DNA from: Phascolomyces articulosus
Lineage: Eukaryota > Mucoromycota > Mucoromycetes > Mucorales > Lichtheimiaceae
Direction: 5' to 3'
Length of the DNA stretch: 64,000 nt
Assembly (NCBI GenBank): GCA_025677815.1
Contig: JAIXMP010000011.1
Span: forward strand, 62,001-126,000
Shown: piece after piece, positions 1 through 12,477 of the stretch
How positions within the stretch are numbered: the stretch's first letter is position 1
Layout of the letters: every line of letters begins with the position of its first letter
The notes under the pieces: model-generated
Told to the model about the DNA's origin: nothing
What the model saw: the letters and a program-made list of their open reading frames with translations, nothing else
The model's database searches: none
Made by a program: the position numbers and the translations under genes

Positions 1-52
1 GAAAAGAGATACGATAAATCTCGATTACAGGCTATTTTTCTAGAAAAAGATC

Positions 53-751
53 ATGGATTTACGTGACATTACAGATAATGTCCAACGGTCGAATCAACAA
101 TCGTCATTACCCTCACAACAACAGGAACATGCTACTGGCAATGTGAAACAAGAGGTAAATGTCGATTTCTCTCTTTTTTTTTTTCTTATTAAAAAAGTGT
201 TGTGTGCATGTCTTATGTCATTGACAATAGAATTAACTTTTTTTTTCACCTATATCCATATTTATAACAGGTAGAAGATACAATACCAGCAGCAGTAGCA
301 GCAGGACGATCTGCACAACAAGCATCGTTTTCTGATTTAGCGAATCAACTACAGGATGCACGTAAAAGAACCGAAAACGTGTCACCACGTACATATCTTG
401 ATAGTACCGTTGTTCCCACGTTATTAGAAGGGTTAAAGCATGTTGTATTGGAACGGTAAAATGAACAAATAGAATGTGATTTGCGGAATTGGCATGAATA
501 TCAGGAAATAAGAATAGACTCACTGACATGGTAAATGCAGACCATCCGATCCATTGGCTTTTTTAGGACAATACCTATTAGATTGTTCAGCCAATCTTAA
601 AGCCGAAAATAAAAATACAACGCGAGCTCCTCCTCCATCTCAAGGAGCATCCACACCCAACAACGATAATAATAACCCACCCTTACCACCATCACAATCC
701 GTTGCTTCAACATCATCCAATGCATTTGTTAAACGAGAATCCCAACCTTAA
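53..751 (+). CDS. SDC1: Dpy-30 domain protein, COMPASS subunit Sdc1-like
   Basis: Three exons (53-154, 271-455, 541-751) give 165 residues. The centre reads RTYLDSTVVPTLLEGLK, and splicing at 455/541 restores ERPSDPLAFLGQYLL. Together these are the two helices of the Dpy-30 dimerisation motif. In the family, this motif binds the Ash2/Bre2 subunit of the COMPASS (Set1) histone H3K4 methyltransferase in the nucleus. The flanks are low complexity: Gln/Ser-rich at the N terminus and Pro/Asn/Ser-rich at the C terminus. An in-frame TAG lies nine bases before the ATG, which supports this start. The gene converges on the FHIT-like gene, with 74 bases between the stops. The motif is clear; membership of COMPASS is inferred from the family, since a few other proteins also carry Dpy-30 motifs. 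Confidence 0.88.
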
Positions 752-825
752 ATACATTTACATTTATATCGCTTTTAAAAATGGAGAGAGACAGAGATAG
801 GATCTATCTTTCTATAATCTTGTTA

Positions 826-1654
826 TTATTCTTCTATGGATGTAAAGAATGGACGAAGCATATCGGATTCTTCTTTCATTTCTTGTTCACTCCGTGGTAA
901 TCGTTCCTCATTATCGACTCGAATTTTATTTTTTCCTGCCAATTCATCATAAATATCATCATTATTTGCCCAATCACCAATTTTGCGTGGAATGACATGC
1001 ATATGGACATGTGGAACCTGTAGTAGAAGAAAAAAAAAGCTTAATTCTCTCTGTTCTTTTCTTTTTGAATGATTCTGCATTATTCCTGCAATGTAAAATT
1101 CAATCTTTTTTTACCGTTTGTCCAGCTTGTGGACCATCCTGGATGACTGTTGTTAGGGAGGTACATTGGTATTCTTTTTCAACAACATTACCGATCTTTT
1201 GTGCACTTAACATCATATCTGTTGCCTAGGAAAAACAATGTAGAATAAGTTTCTATGATGCATGAATATGGTTTTTTATATATGGTATTACCTCCTCTGC
1301 ACTTAGATCTCGAAGTCGAGGTACTACTCGACGAGATATCACAAGTACATCTAAATCATTATCATTAAAAGTTAATCGAATATCACGGTTATTATTATAA
1401 TATATGTATCGAAAAGAAATAAACACATACGACCACTAAGTTGCAACAAAAAGAACACGTTAATAAAAGGAATAGAGACGCGTTTATAGGACTGAACTCC
1501 CCCTTCACGATGAGTGTGATTGTTAATAAAAGAGATTCGATACATACGGTGTAATAGGTTTTAAATTGACTAAACCAAGACAATACTTTGACTTGAAGAA
1601 AACCTGAGATTCCGTGATTTTATGTGGACCAAATTGATACATTCTTGGTAGCAT
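826..1654 (-). CDS. FHIT: FHIT-type diadenosine polyphosphate hydrolase (HIT family) with a 5-base microexon
   Basis: Five exons on the minus strand (1654-1548, 1435-1431, 1350-1292, 1225-1115, 1017-826) give 157 residues, close to the usual 147-200. The catalytic HIT motif reads HVHMHVIPRK and is preceded by TTVIQDGPQAGQT, the classic FHIT arrangement. Family members cleave Ap3A/Ap4A to AMP plus ADP/ATP, using the central histidine as nucleophile. Exon 2 is only 5 bases (1431-1435). It is needed to join ...LKPITP to GHVLVISRRVV and restores the family motif P-G-H-V-L-V in frame. The start has upstream spacing of 155 bases to the divergent HIS6 start. Known yeast equivalents are HNT2/Aph1. 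Substrate specificity is inferred from the family. Confidence 0.9.
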
Positions 1655-1809
1655 AACCGTTTCTCTTTATGTCACTCAAAGAGAAAGAAAAAGAAGAAGT
1701 AAAAAAAAAAGTCCGTCGCGTCTGTTTCGTACAAGGAACTTTAGTAAATCCTGACATTCAATTTGGATCGTGTTTTTTCTCTAATTTTTCTTTTTTTTTT
1801 TGAATAAGC
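1655..1809. promoter_or_regulatory. Shared divergent promoter between FHIT-like and HIS6
   Basis: The two start codons are only 155 bases apart and point outward, so this segment must hold both promoters and both 5' leaders. It contains purine-rich and T-rich tracts. I do not see a perfect Gcn4 site (TGASTCA). Co-regulation is therefore not shown. Confidence 0.5.
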
Positions 1810-3536
1810 ATGACACGATTCAACGGCTGTATTGATTTACATAATGGCAAAGTGAAACAAATTGTAGGTGGATCATTAAGCGATGATTCTCCTAATGAAC
1901 TCAAGACGAATTTTGTATCAAAGTAAAATATATATTTTATTGTTTATATTCCATTTTTCCAAACCAGTCAGTTTGACAACATATACATATGTTTTATAAT
2001 AGAGAAACACCTCAGTATTATGCTCAACTTTATCAAAAGTTTAACGTGACACGTTGTCATGTTATTAAACTCGGTCCTAACAATGATGAAGCCGCCAAAG
2101 AAGCGCTTGCTTCATGGCCACAAGGATTACAAGTCGGTGGTGGTATAACGTCGGACAATGCGCGCGAATGGATAGATTATGGTGCATCTAAGGTATATAT
2201 AAAAAAATTAACGTTTTTGTTATTATTATTATTATTTTTTTTGGGGGGGCGAGAGTGAAAAGTTTTTTTTTTTTTTTGAAGGGTGTCGTTGTTGTTGATG
2301 GGATCGATTTTTATTTTCACACACACCATATTTTAGGTGATTGTCACAAGCTATCTATTTCCGGATGCACGATTTTCTAAAGAAAGATTGGTGGATCTTT
2401 GTCATCGAGTTGGTAAAGACAAACTTGTGGTGGATGTCAGGTAAAAGATAAAATATATCCCAACATTTTCATTAATATGAAGATCTGCAAAATCATGCAT
2501 TCTACTAAATAAGTCATTTTTTTTCTTGGGGGGATGATGTGTGATTTGGAAATAATGAAATGGATTTAATAAAACAAAAAAAGTTGTCGTCGACGTGATA
2601 ACAAATGGATTGTTGCCATGAATAAATGGCAAACAATGACTGATATGGAAGTTAACAAAGGTACTTTTGCAGTTTATTTACTTATACTATTCTCCTATTT
2701 CGAGTTTTGCTGATGTTCCTTTTAACGAACGATGATGATAGAATCTTTGGATATGTTATCTGAATATTGCAGGTAAACAAAAACGAAGAGGAGGTGGGGG
2801 TGGATATATGATATTGAATTAAAGTGATGGAAAGGCAACTAACATGCGGAATCAACATCGGTAACCCGATCCAATATTTTTTAGCGAGTTTTTAATTCAT
2901 GCGGCTGATGTAGAAGGCTTGTGCAAAGGAATTGATCAAGAATTAGTTCAAAGTAAATTTTTTGTTGTTGTTTTGGGATTATTATTATTATTATTATTAC
3001 ATATATATATATATAAAGAAAAACACAACAATGCAAACACGGGCATAACTAATGTATGGTATTTAGAGCTAGGTGAATGGGTCACCCTACCTACTACGTA
3101 TGCAGGTGGAGGAAAATGTAAGTATGCAGATTTTTTTAGTAATAAGTAACCCGAAAAAAATGACTGATCATCATGATATTCTATATATATTGGGGGAGGG
3201 GAATGTTATGTGGATGGATGGGGTATCCTATTCTCATCTTCTAACTCTTTAATTCTTTCTCTATCAATGATCGAACATATATATTTAAATGTAATAATAG
3301 CGATTGAAGACTTGGCGTTAGTAAATAGTTTATCAAATGGAAAAGTGGACCTTACTTTTGGAAGGCAAGTGTTACTAAGTCAAATTTCTTCTTTTTTTTG
3401 TAATACAAAAAACTAACTTTTTTTTTGGGGGGGAATCATTACGTTTTTTGTTAATTATTACAGTGCATTGGATATATTTGGTGGAAATGGAGTAACTTTT
3501 GATGATTGTGTTGCATGGAACAAGGAGCATCTCTAA
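1810..3536 (+). CDS. HIS6: Phosphoribosylformimino-5-aminoimidazole carboxamide ribotide isomerase (histidine biosynthesis)
   Basis: Nine exons (1810-1922, 2003-2192, 2337-2440, 2584-2660, 2742-2772, 2885-2952, 3067-3117, 3301-3364, 3464-3536) sum to 256 residues, close to yeast His6 (261). The enzyme converts ProFAR to PRFAR, the fourth step of histidine synthesis, in the cytosol. Recognisable blocks are [16 protein letters not shown] at the N terminus, [18 protein letters not shown] (phosphate-binding loop), [42 protein letters not shown] and the C-terminal SALDIFGGN loop. The Asp of CIDLH and the Asp of HAADVEG are the expected catalytic pair. The last intron has a GC donor (AGGCAAGT at 3363-3370) and a normal CAG acceptor. 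No GT donor fits the frame. Confidence 0.96.
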
Positions 3537-5144
3537 ATGATCACTAGCACTATATTATGACAAACTGAAATAGTCATAGTAGTCACTAGTTAGTATATAT
3601 CAATAATCTTTTAATATATATTATAATCCAACATCTATGATGATATCATCTCCTTTCTTTCTTTTTTCTATCATCCTACCATAACCCATTATAATATTCT
3701 CCTCCTCCCTTCAAAAGTGGAAAAAAAAGACTTTTTAGCCCTTGCATGAAAGGGTATATAAATTTTTATTGGTGGGGGGGAAGAGGAGAAGAGAGAAGAA
3801 GACAAGGAGAATTTAGGACTTCCTAAGGAGGATATATAGTAATCATCATCCATCCTCATTGAGTCTGTGGTTGTTTTGAAAGGTTTTCAATTCGGAGTTT
3901 AGGGAATGAGGGCAGTAAATTATTACTACACCATTTTTTTGATGTTATAAATATATCTATCATCATCATAATAAAAGAATAATAATAAGAAATCTATCAA
4001 CGGTGTGTTTTGTCCGAGAAAGAAGAGAATAACTCAAAACCTACAACCGACGGTGATCATTGTGCAACCAAGGATAAGGATTCCCCATTTCAAATTCTTT
4101 ATTTTATATCTATAATATGTAATACTTAAGCTACTTAGCCTTTATTATTATAATAATAACTTTAACTTTTCTTATAATTCACACTAAATCAATAACATCA
4201 TCAACATCACTTCTCCTCCTCCCCCGAAAAAAAAAACCATTCTTCTTTTCCTCTTGTCACCCTTTTTTGTGCTACGGAAAGGAAAACTTGCCAGATCCGA
4301 ATATCCCAAGTCTGGAACCGCGAATTTCAGGGAGCACGGATAACGAACATAATACATAATATATCTATTATGAACAGGATAATATCGGTGTAATATGCAT
4401 TGTCATCGGCATTCTTATATATATATCTTATTTGGCATACTTTACACACATATATAATCTACTTGTTCAGGTTGAATGATATATATAAAAGTCATCAAAA
4501 ACAGAAAGAATATCTATCTTTCTCTTTCTCTTTCTCTTTCTCTCTACCTCATGATTTACTATCATCACCTTCTTTCTAGTTTACGGACGACAAAACGAAA
4601 AAGAAAAAGAAGGTTTTTGTTAAAAAAAAAAGGTGGCTGCAAGTGATCGGGTTTCGTTGGGAGAACTTCATATGGCAAAGATGTTACACTGTCAAGAGAG
4701 AAACGTTGATCGATGCGTTATAAGCATCTGAGATTCCTTTAAACTTAGGGCCCGGCCGCTTGGAACTTGTCATCGATCTACCTTTTTATTTTTATATATA
4801 TAGTTCCCTTTTCCCATCACTCTAACACAGCTTGGACTTTAAAGCATTATATATATATATATATATATATATTGGGTTTCTTTTTCTTTTCTTCTTCTTC
4901 TTCCTTTTTTCTCTATCAAAAATCCATTTAACTTTCTTTTCTTTCTTCTTCTCTCTTTTTTTTTATATATATTTTTATATTCTATTATTATTATTATTAT
5001 TATTATCATATATTATATATATCTATTACATACTATCCAACCTATTCAATTATTATTATCTATATTTATTACATCAACAAAATTCAACATTTATAACAAT
5101 AACAACATTGCTATCGATATATAGATATATATCCATTCATTTAA
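3537..5144. other. Intergenic, leader and promoter region of the PAS-GATA gene
   Basis: No coding region is supported here. The segment holds the HIS6 3' flank, long AT-rich DNA, a (CTTT)n-like pyrimidine tract at about 4509-4545, an (AT)n run near 4847-4872 and a T/C-rich stretch up to the PAS-GATA start. A small GC-rich patch lies near 4749-4762. The length (1.6 kb) is unusual next to the compact genes to its left and fits a regulated transcription-factor gene. Confidence 0.5.
4847..4872. repeat. (AT)n dinucleotide microsatellite
   Basis: About 12-13 uninterrupted AT units about 280 bases upstream of the PAS-GATA start codon. Confidence 0.9.
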
Positions 5145-6296
5145 ATGAATCATATTTATCCGTGCTTTTGGTCATTGATTGATAATGACAATTTCAATGT
5201 CCTTTATGCTTCACGTTCTATCCCAGACGACATTCGCTCCATCTTTATGAATCATTCATTATTTGATCTTATGCATCCCGATGAAGCCGATCGTGCACAA
5301 CTGGATTTGAAACGTTCTATAGCAACTAGATCATTGACTGGATCGATTACTAGGTGAATAATTTATTATTTTATTCTCGAAAAAACACTTGGGCCTCTTT
5401 TTTTTTCCCAATCAATATATTTGGGGGGGGAGAGACAAAAGGGAGAAATAAAGTGGAGTTTGATGAAAAAAGTGGCCTGTGTACTGGGATTAGAAAAAGA
5501 AGAGAAGAGAGAATTAGACCATCTGGGTTCTTTATTTCACACAATTCACACGGATTATGCTTATCATCCCAACTTTAAAATCACTTACAACCCAATTGAC
5601 TATTGATTTTCAATTAGATGTCGTTTGCGGAATTTGGTTGGATACAAACCTTCTTCCGACGCGTCGATTCTTCCTGGTGTAAGTTTAAACTTTTTTTTGT
5701 ACCCTAATTTGTGGATTTTCATATTATAATCCTATCTTGTGCTTTTTTTTAAATAACGAATTCAATAGTTTGATATTTATAATAATAATCCATCTTATGG
5801 CTAATTCTCATCATCCTTTCCATCATCGTGTTAATAGATGTCTAATGCTGATTGGCTTATTGTCGATGTGATTGTCTATGCTGCAACAGATCAATTATTA
5901 TTAGCATTTTTTCATTTGGATTCAGGTACGTTTTTGTTATTATGATGGACATGGATAAAATACCCTTTTTTCATAATGTGTAAAATGTGATTGGCTAAAT
6001 TTATCCACAAATATCCTCCTTTTTCTGAAATTCCTTTTTTATCTTACCCTCCACTCTCCTTTGCAACCCTCCCCCCAAAACAGGGTCGCTCGCAGCTCGG
6101 CATACTAGCGCATGTGGCGAACAGTTTTTTGACGGCGCGGTATGTTTTTTTTTTTACATTTATTATGAATGATGATTAGAAAGGACGACTCCTTATATCA
6201 TACCTTATTGGTTTTCTAATCCATACACTTATCTTTCTCTATAGCATGATATAAATTATATCAAGTCCTTGCTCAGTCATCAATTGAATCATCATC

Positions 6297-6332
<36 letters not shown>

Positions 6333-8361
6333 TGTTCCCTACCCATCAGCAACAGCAACGACACCTCCACATAGTCGATAGTCGTACGAAAACGGCTGTG
6401 CTTTCATGGCCCGAACGCTATCATCACGAGAAGAGTCTGACCGCTCTTGTAGAAGCTCGTGTTGGTACTGCCTCGTGCTTCGACTTTTCGCGTCACTCTT
6501 CACGCGATGTCTCACCTAACGGCACGCTAGCAATCGCGGACCATATTATCATTCCGTACGGTTGTATCACATTTGTTATGACGACCACAACGATACACCA
6601 AAGCTCAGTGCCCTCTGTAGTAACAGCCACTCCTCTTACTACAACTACAACGGTAGCAGCACAAACCCATTCCGTTCATATTGCCGTGAAACAACAACAG
6701 GAACCACATCAAGAACAAAAACGATTCCATTTATCATCTTATAATGAGTATGTTGCTTTGTTTCTTTTTATGTCGATAATAATTAGTATAATATTCCATT
6801 TCCCACCCATTTTTTTTAACAAATACACACCGACTCCACCTATTATGATGATAACGATAATGATCTATAATTATTATATTCCTATTATCATCATTATCAT
6901 CTCCTCCTTCTCCTTGCTTTCTTTATATTGGAATGTTTTTTTTGAAACTAATAAGCTTCTTGTTCTTTTTTTTGGGGGGTGTATGATATGTCAATTACTG
7001 TTTTTATAATAATTTCATAGTAATCACGATTACAACAGTCATCTTCAACATAATACCAACTACAACAGGTTACCCAGTCTTCACCATTTACCGCACTTGG
7101 ATGAAGAACCCAATTTTGGTTCACAAGCACAACAAATCCATATTGGGTCAAACACCGCTCCTAATAGTAGTGGTAGTAACAAGAACAACCATCATCATGA
7201 TTATCAAATTGGTCGACCCGTACTAGAGATGAATAGCACGAGTCATCCTTTCACATCCTCCTCTCGATCTACTTCTACTACTTCATCACCTACCGCGAGT
7301 ACAAAGAGAAGATACAGTCGTTACAGTGAGGATGTATTGAATGATCATCCTATGGGTAACATGGATAATAACACTAAGCCATTTATTCCCTATGCTCGTC
7401 GTAATGTGAGTACGATTACTACTAGTACTAGTAGTGCAACAGCATCATCCTCATCAAGAGCAACGAGTCCAACATCACATTCCTATTATCGATCATCACC
7501 CCCATCGTCTATGAGTTCGACGGCTCCGATGTATTATCAGCGACACTCTCCGCCACCTCTTCCTTTGTCCGCGAATCATAATAATCATAATAGTCTAACA
7601 ACCACAGCGGCCCATGCGCACGTTCGTAAACGTCGTCATTCATCTTCCGCCAGAGTTCACTCCCATCATTATAATAGTCATAATAATACTGCCACTACGA
7701 CGAATAACCACAACAACAACAGCAGCAGTAGCCATAGTAACAGTGCTTCGGTTGTACAGAACCGTTGTGAGAGTTGTGGTACAGATTCCAGTCCAGAATG
7801 GCGCAAAGGGCCCTCGGGTCACAAAACGTAAGTTATTTATTTATTTATTTTCCATTTTACAAACATCTAAAAATAAGGGAGGAAAAGCATTGACCTTTCA
7901 TGATCGGATTAATTAGTTTGTGTAATGCTTGCGGGTTAAGATGGAAACGTTCCCTTACACGTAAAGAAAAACAAGTTCAACAACAGCAACAACAACAACT
8001 CCATCATCATCAACATTCATCTTTTCAGCATCATCATAGTAGTACTACTAGTACTAGTGCTACTGCGACGACTCCCCATCCTTCGAACACAACAACAACA
8101 TTTCCAATCACTATGACAACGACAACAGGTAGTAGCCATCATAACACAACGCGTTATTCAGCACCTTCTTCACCTGTATCGTCCTGTTCATCCTCTTCTT
8201 CTTCTTCAGCCTCTTCTTCGCCTACCTCCCTTGTAGATCCAATGACACCTCATCATTATACCTCACCCACTTCGACTTCATGTCATAAATCATTTTATGA
8301 CCACCATTCACAACAACAACCACAGCAATCACAACATTATGATCCTATTTTTCGATATTAA
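5145..8361 (+). CDS. PAS-domain GATA zinc-finger transcription factor, white-collar-2-like
   Basis: Seven exons (5145-5353, 5618-5678, 5838-5925, 6084-6139, 6245-6747, 7021-7827, 7917-8361) give 722 residues. Residues 5-120 form a PAS fold (FNVLYASRSI, LFDLMHPDEADRAQL, CRLRNLVGYKP, DWLIVDVIVY, LLLAFFHLDSG). A second conserved-looking block is at about 175-240 (AVLSWPERYHHEK to IIIPYGCITF). The middle is Ser/His/Asn/Thr-rich. The zinc finger at about 555-580 is C-x2-C-x18-C-x2-C (CESCGTDSSPEWRKGPSG, then LCNACGLRWKR). It is the white-collar type, split by an intron after K-T. The LOV flavin-binding motif (GxNCRFLQ) is absent, so this is not itself a WC-1 photoreceptor. A TAA directly precedes the ATG. 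WC-2 partners bind WC-1 and light-responsive GATA promoters. Paralogues are common in Mucorales, so the exact role is inference. Confidence 0.85.
6298..6330 (+). repeat. Coding AAT trinucleotide repeat in the PAS-GATA gene
   Basis: Eleven consecutive AAT units lie in frame and encode an asparagine run in exon 5 of the PAS-GATA protein. Such repeats vary readily in length without shifting the frame. Confidence 0.9.
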
Positions 8362-11300
8362 ACACTTTCTATAAAACAACAAACAAGCCTCTTTTTTTAT
8401 AAATACATATAAATATCAATACAAACATTACAACAAATAACTATAACAAAAACAAAAACAACGACGCTCTTTTTTTTTCATTTTCTCCCCCAACACTTTT
8501 ATTCTTCTTTGTTTTCTAATTTTATTTTTCAAGTATTACAGCAATTATTCTGATTATAGCCAACTTATTCTTATTTCATATGTAAATGTATACAACGATC
8601 ACACACTAAACTTACACTTCTTACTATTATTTACTTAAATATCACAACAAATACTCCCTTTGCCCTTTCTTGTCTTGTCTTCTTCTATTTCCCTCCCCCC
8701 CATTTTTGATTTGTATCAATTCTTTTCTTTTTTTTTTTGATTGTTCTTTTGTTCTTTAAAAAAAAATAACTCTTCCTTGGTTTCCCTTTTAGTTTTTTTA
8801 TAATCTCACAAAAGAATCCCCCCAACAACAGCAATAACAACAACCAACACAACTCACTTTTATATACCTTCTGTTTTTTGATTTTATTTTATTGTTCTAC
8901 AATTTTTCATTACAGTTCCTTTTTTTTTTCTATCCCAAAAAAACATAGTATTTATTCTATTGGATCCAACTCACTCACTTTTTTTTTACATATCCTCTTC
9001 CTTTCTAACTAACTTTCTTCTCTAACAACACTACACCCCACCTCTTTTTTTTCTTCCAACCTTAACAACATTGCCCCAATCTTCTTCTTCCTTTTGGGAG
9101 AGAGAAAAAAAAAGCACACGCACATACATCATACACAAAGCAAAATCACACATAAATCATTGAAGCTTATTTTAATAAAAATATTTTACATGAAACACCT
9201 TACAACAACTTACACATTGGTTATGCCATTTATTATGTTATTTGACCTATATCACCATAGAATCATTGATCAGCATCATGTGTTGGAAGGAAGGAAGAAT
9301 CAAAATTACTTTATACAATCTAATATACACTCATAACTACTATATAATGGATAATATTCTTCTTGTTTCTCTGATGAACTTTAAAGAGCCTAGCAAGTAA
9401 AATATTAGTTGTTGATGGGGAATAGGTTGAAAAAGACGGATTAAAGTTCGATAGTAATATAATTCTAAAAAAAAAATATGTTACGTACCATCCTTTCCTA
9501 CATTAGGTAACCGAGTTACTGGGGTCAAAATCAATATAGACCCGATCTTTTTATTATGTGAACAACAGTTTTGTTACTTTCTCATTTATCATCTATCAAA
9601 TATATATTATTATTATTATATGTTGAATCAAGTGTATATAAAGCTTGACTGTAATAACAATTGAAGCATAGCAATTACATAAAAAGAAGAAGCGATTTTA
9701 TACTATCTTCTCCCAGATATTGATGCCTGTGAATTAACAAACTTTTTTCCCTCCTACTTTTTTATTTGTCCTCCACCCCCACCCCCCACCTCTCCCCAAA
9801 TATTTTTTTTTTTCAACAATCCATCATCGATTTAATGCATTATTGTGTTTTTTTTTATTTCGAAACGAAATACATCATGATACCATTTCTTAAAAATAAG
9901 TTAAACTCCTTATTTTTGGTATCATTGAAAAAAAAGCACGTCATTTTTTCCCATTCAATGTTTTCTCAAACAAATCCAAATTGATACACATCACCAACCC
10001 TGCAAAAAGTAGATTTCTAAAATAATATAATGATATATAATACTAATAATCAACTCTTCTGATAATGTATAATGATGAGACTCGTTTTCCCCTCACTCTT
10101 CTTCATTTGTCTCTGTGGTAATAAACAGAATAAAATAATAATTGTCATGTGTCACGCTTTGCGATGATGTAGAATATCTTGAGAGGGTGTGAATAATATA
10201 TGATCATTTATACTATTCTTGATTTGGGCATCATTGTAATAGATTATTATTATTATTATAGACAAGCATCATTTACACCTTTTCTTCCTTCTCTGGGACA
10301 TGATGGAGAGAGTGAGAAAAGGAATAAACTTTAATATGAGCGTGGCATTGTCCAAGATGATGATGGAGAAAACGGACCGAAAGAAAACAGTTAGTAGTGC
10401 ATATTCCTTATAAATTCTATATAAAAATTGGAAGGTCATGATAGATAATATACCATATTTGTATATAAAATGTTCTATTTATCTTCTATTCTAATCACGT
10501 GAAATGATGGACTAGTATTTCATTAACATATCAAGAGACACAGAGAGGGTGGTACAACGGTCCAAATCTTATTTTCGGTCATGATCCATTCCACTTTTTT
10601 TTTTTGATACAAAGGAGAAAGTGATGTAGCCTATTAGAATTGAGCTGTAAGTGTCATGCAACTCTGACGTAAAATCCCCATCTTTTTTTTTTAACATTAA
10701 CTCATTATGATAGATAGCTTCTTTTTTTTTATTATGTAGATCATGAAATTAGAAGAGGAGTAGTATAATAAACCTTTTTTTAAATGAAATTTATTCGAAA
10801 ACAAAAGTAAAAACTAGAGTTTACCTTTGTCACTTTTAATTGTATTATATAATATATAGAATACAAAATGGAAAAGGTGGTTATTGTAGTTTTTGATGGA
10901 TCCTTTGCCAAGATCAAGAATATGACATATAGCGTATTTAAGATGATCCATAGTATATGTGTAGATTAATTGGATTTTTTGATTTCAAAATTTTAAAATT
11001 TACATATTCATGCACTTGACGTAGACTATATCCGTTGTTGTAATAATAGACAAAGAGATTGTCGGTATTACTATTAGGGACGCGCAAATATATATACATA
11101 TATAGTATTATTATAAAATTCAATAATACTGGAGTTTAATTTACTTTATTGTTCGGATAAGACTAAATTCTCTTCCAGAAAGGAGTGCAAAAGTAAACAA
11201 CTGATACATCGAATAAATCGTAGAACGTCCTTATTATTATGACACTTAATTTTGGGTGCTTTTTGATCTTATATTTATATAATATTCCCTTGTTCTATTC

Positions 11301-12477
11301 CCAAGTTTATTTCTATTAGAAAAAATAGTGAGGTGACCACATATTATTTTTATAGACAGGTAAAAGAAAAAAAATAGTTAATCCAAGTTACCCATATAAT
11401 ATTGGCAACGTAGTGATTATTTCATAGTAAGAGTTTAGCTCATACTGATGATATACATCCACACATTCAAATTTTTATTAGTTTTCTTTAACGTTTGACA
11501 TCTAACTATAGATGATTTTTAGGAGTAATTTAGTTGAGTGAAGTGGAGAGTAATGTATTTGATTAGGATGTACAATACAGTAATATACATTATTCATTGA
11601 TAATGATTGATCATCGTGGTGATGAATTACGCAAACCCATTGATAAAGATAATGTACCTCTCGCTTATAATATATTTATAAACATAATTATATATCTTTA
11701 TCACGATAATTTATATATATAGAAAATGAACTAGAGTATATAGTATATACCTACTACTCTTGCAAATAATAATAATAATAATAATAATGCTACCAATTAC
11801 CAACATGTAAAAATGACCTGGGCCATGAATTAAAGTAATCCTATATTACAGTATTAGTTACATACCTATATCTAAACATGTCAAGAATATGTATTATATT
11901 ACATGAAGGAATCCTAATATACTTTAACAAATACTATACATCTCCTTATAATATTTGACTTAGTTAATTAAATCAAGCGACCATCAAGCATCAAAACCAA
12001 AAACCAGAAATGTTCCAATGTCAAAAATACCATCGTCATGAAATACAACACAAAATCAAAGGATTCAGCTTTTTTTTTTTTAAAAAAAAAAAAGCCATAG
12101 CGCAGTCTACTCTCAGCACTTCTCATTCATCAGTCATATATGTGACATATATGGATGTCTTCCTTCGATCATATAGACTTCCCCTCTCAAAAAAATGAAA
12201 CATATCATGGATAAAAAAAAGAACAACCGACATGATCATCACAGACACACTAACCTATGTTACTAACTATTACAGGAGTACCTTAATCAGTGATAGAAAC
12301 GCTTTTGTAGCTGGTACTCTTTAATAGTATTAGATAGCCAAAAAAAAGTCCCCCCCTTGACGGTATAAATTATTATTCCCATATTATTTTGTAACTAGTG
12401 TCAATAGTCGATCCTCCAAAATATACTCTTTTTTTTATTAAATAAAATAATATATCGAACTACATTTACTATTAAGT
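8362..12477. other. Gene-poor AT-rich DNA
   Basis: Over 4 kb with no convincing coding region on either strand. The first ~700 bases are the T/C-rich 3' flank of the PAS-GATA gene. The rest is AT-rich with short ATT/AAT repeats (for example 11767-11788) and scattered homopolymers. At 12071-12094 a run of T is followed by a run of A and would fold as a hairpin. Short open frames here have no family resemblance and no splice-consistent extension. Confidence 0.5.

Noticed and set aside
233..529. 98-codon minus-strand open frame
   Set aside because: Antisense to exon 2 of the Dpy-30 gene and its flanking introns, with no family resemblance.
4832..5182. 116-codon open frame rich in Leu, Phe, Ile and Tyr
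   Set aside because: Encoded by AT and CTT repeats in the leader of the PAS-GATA gene; composition is repeat-driven.
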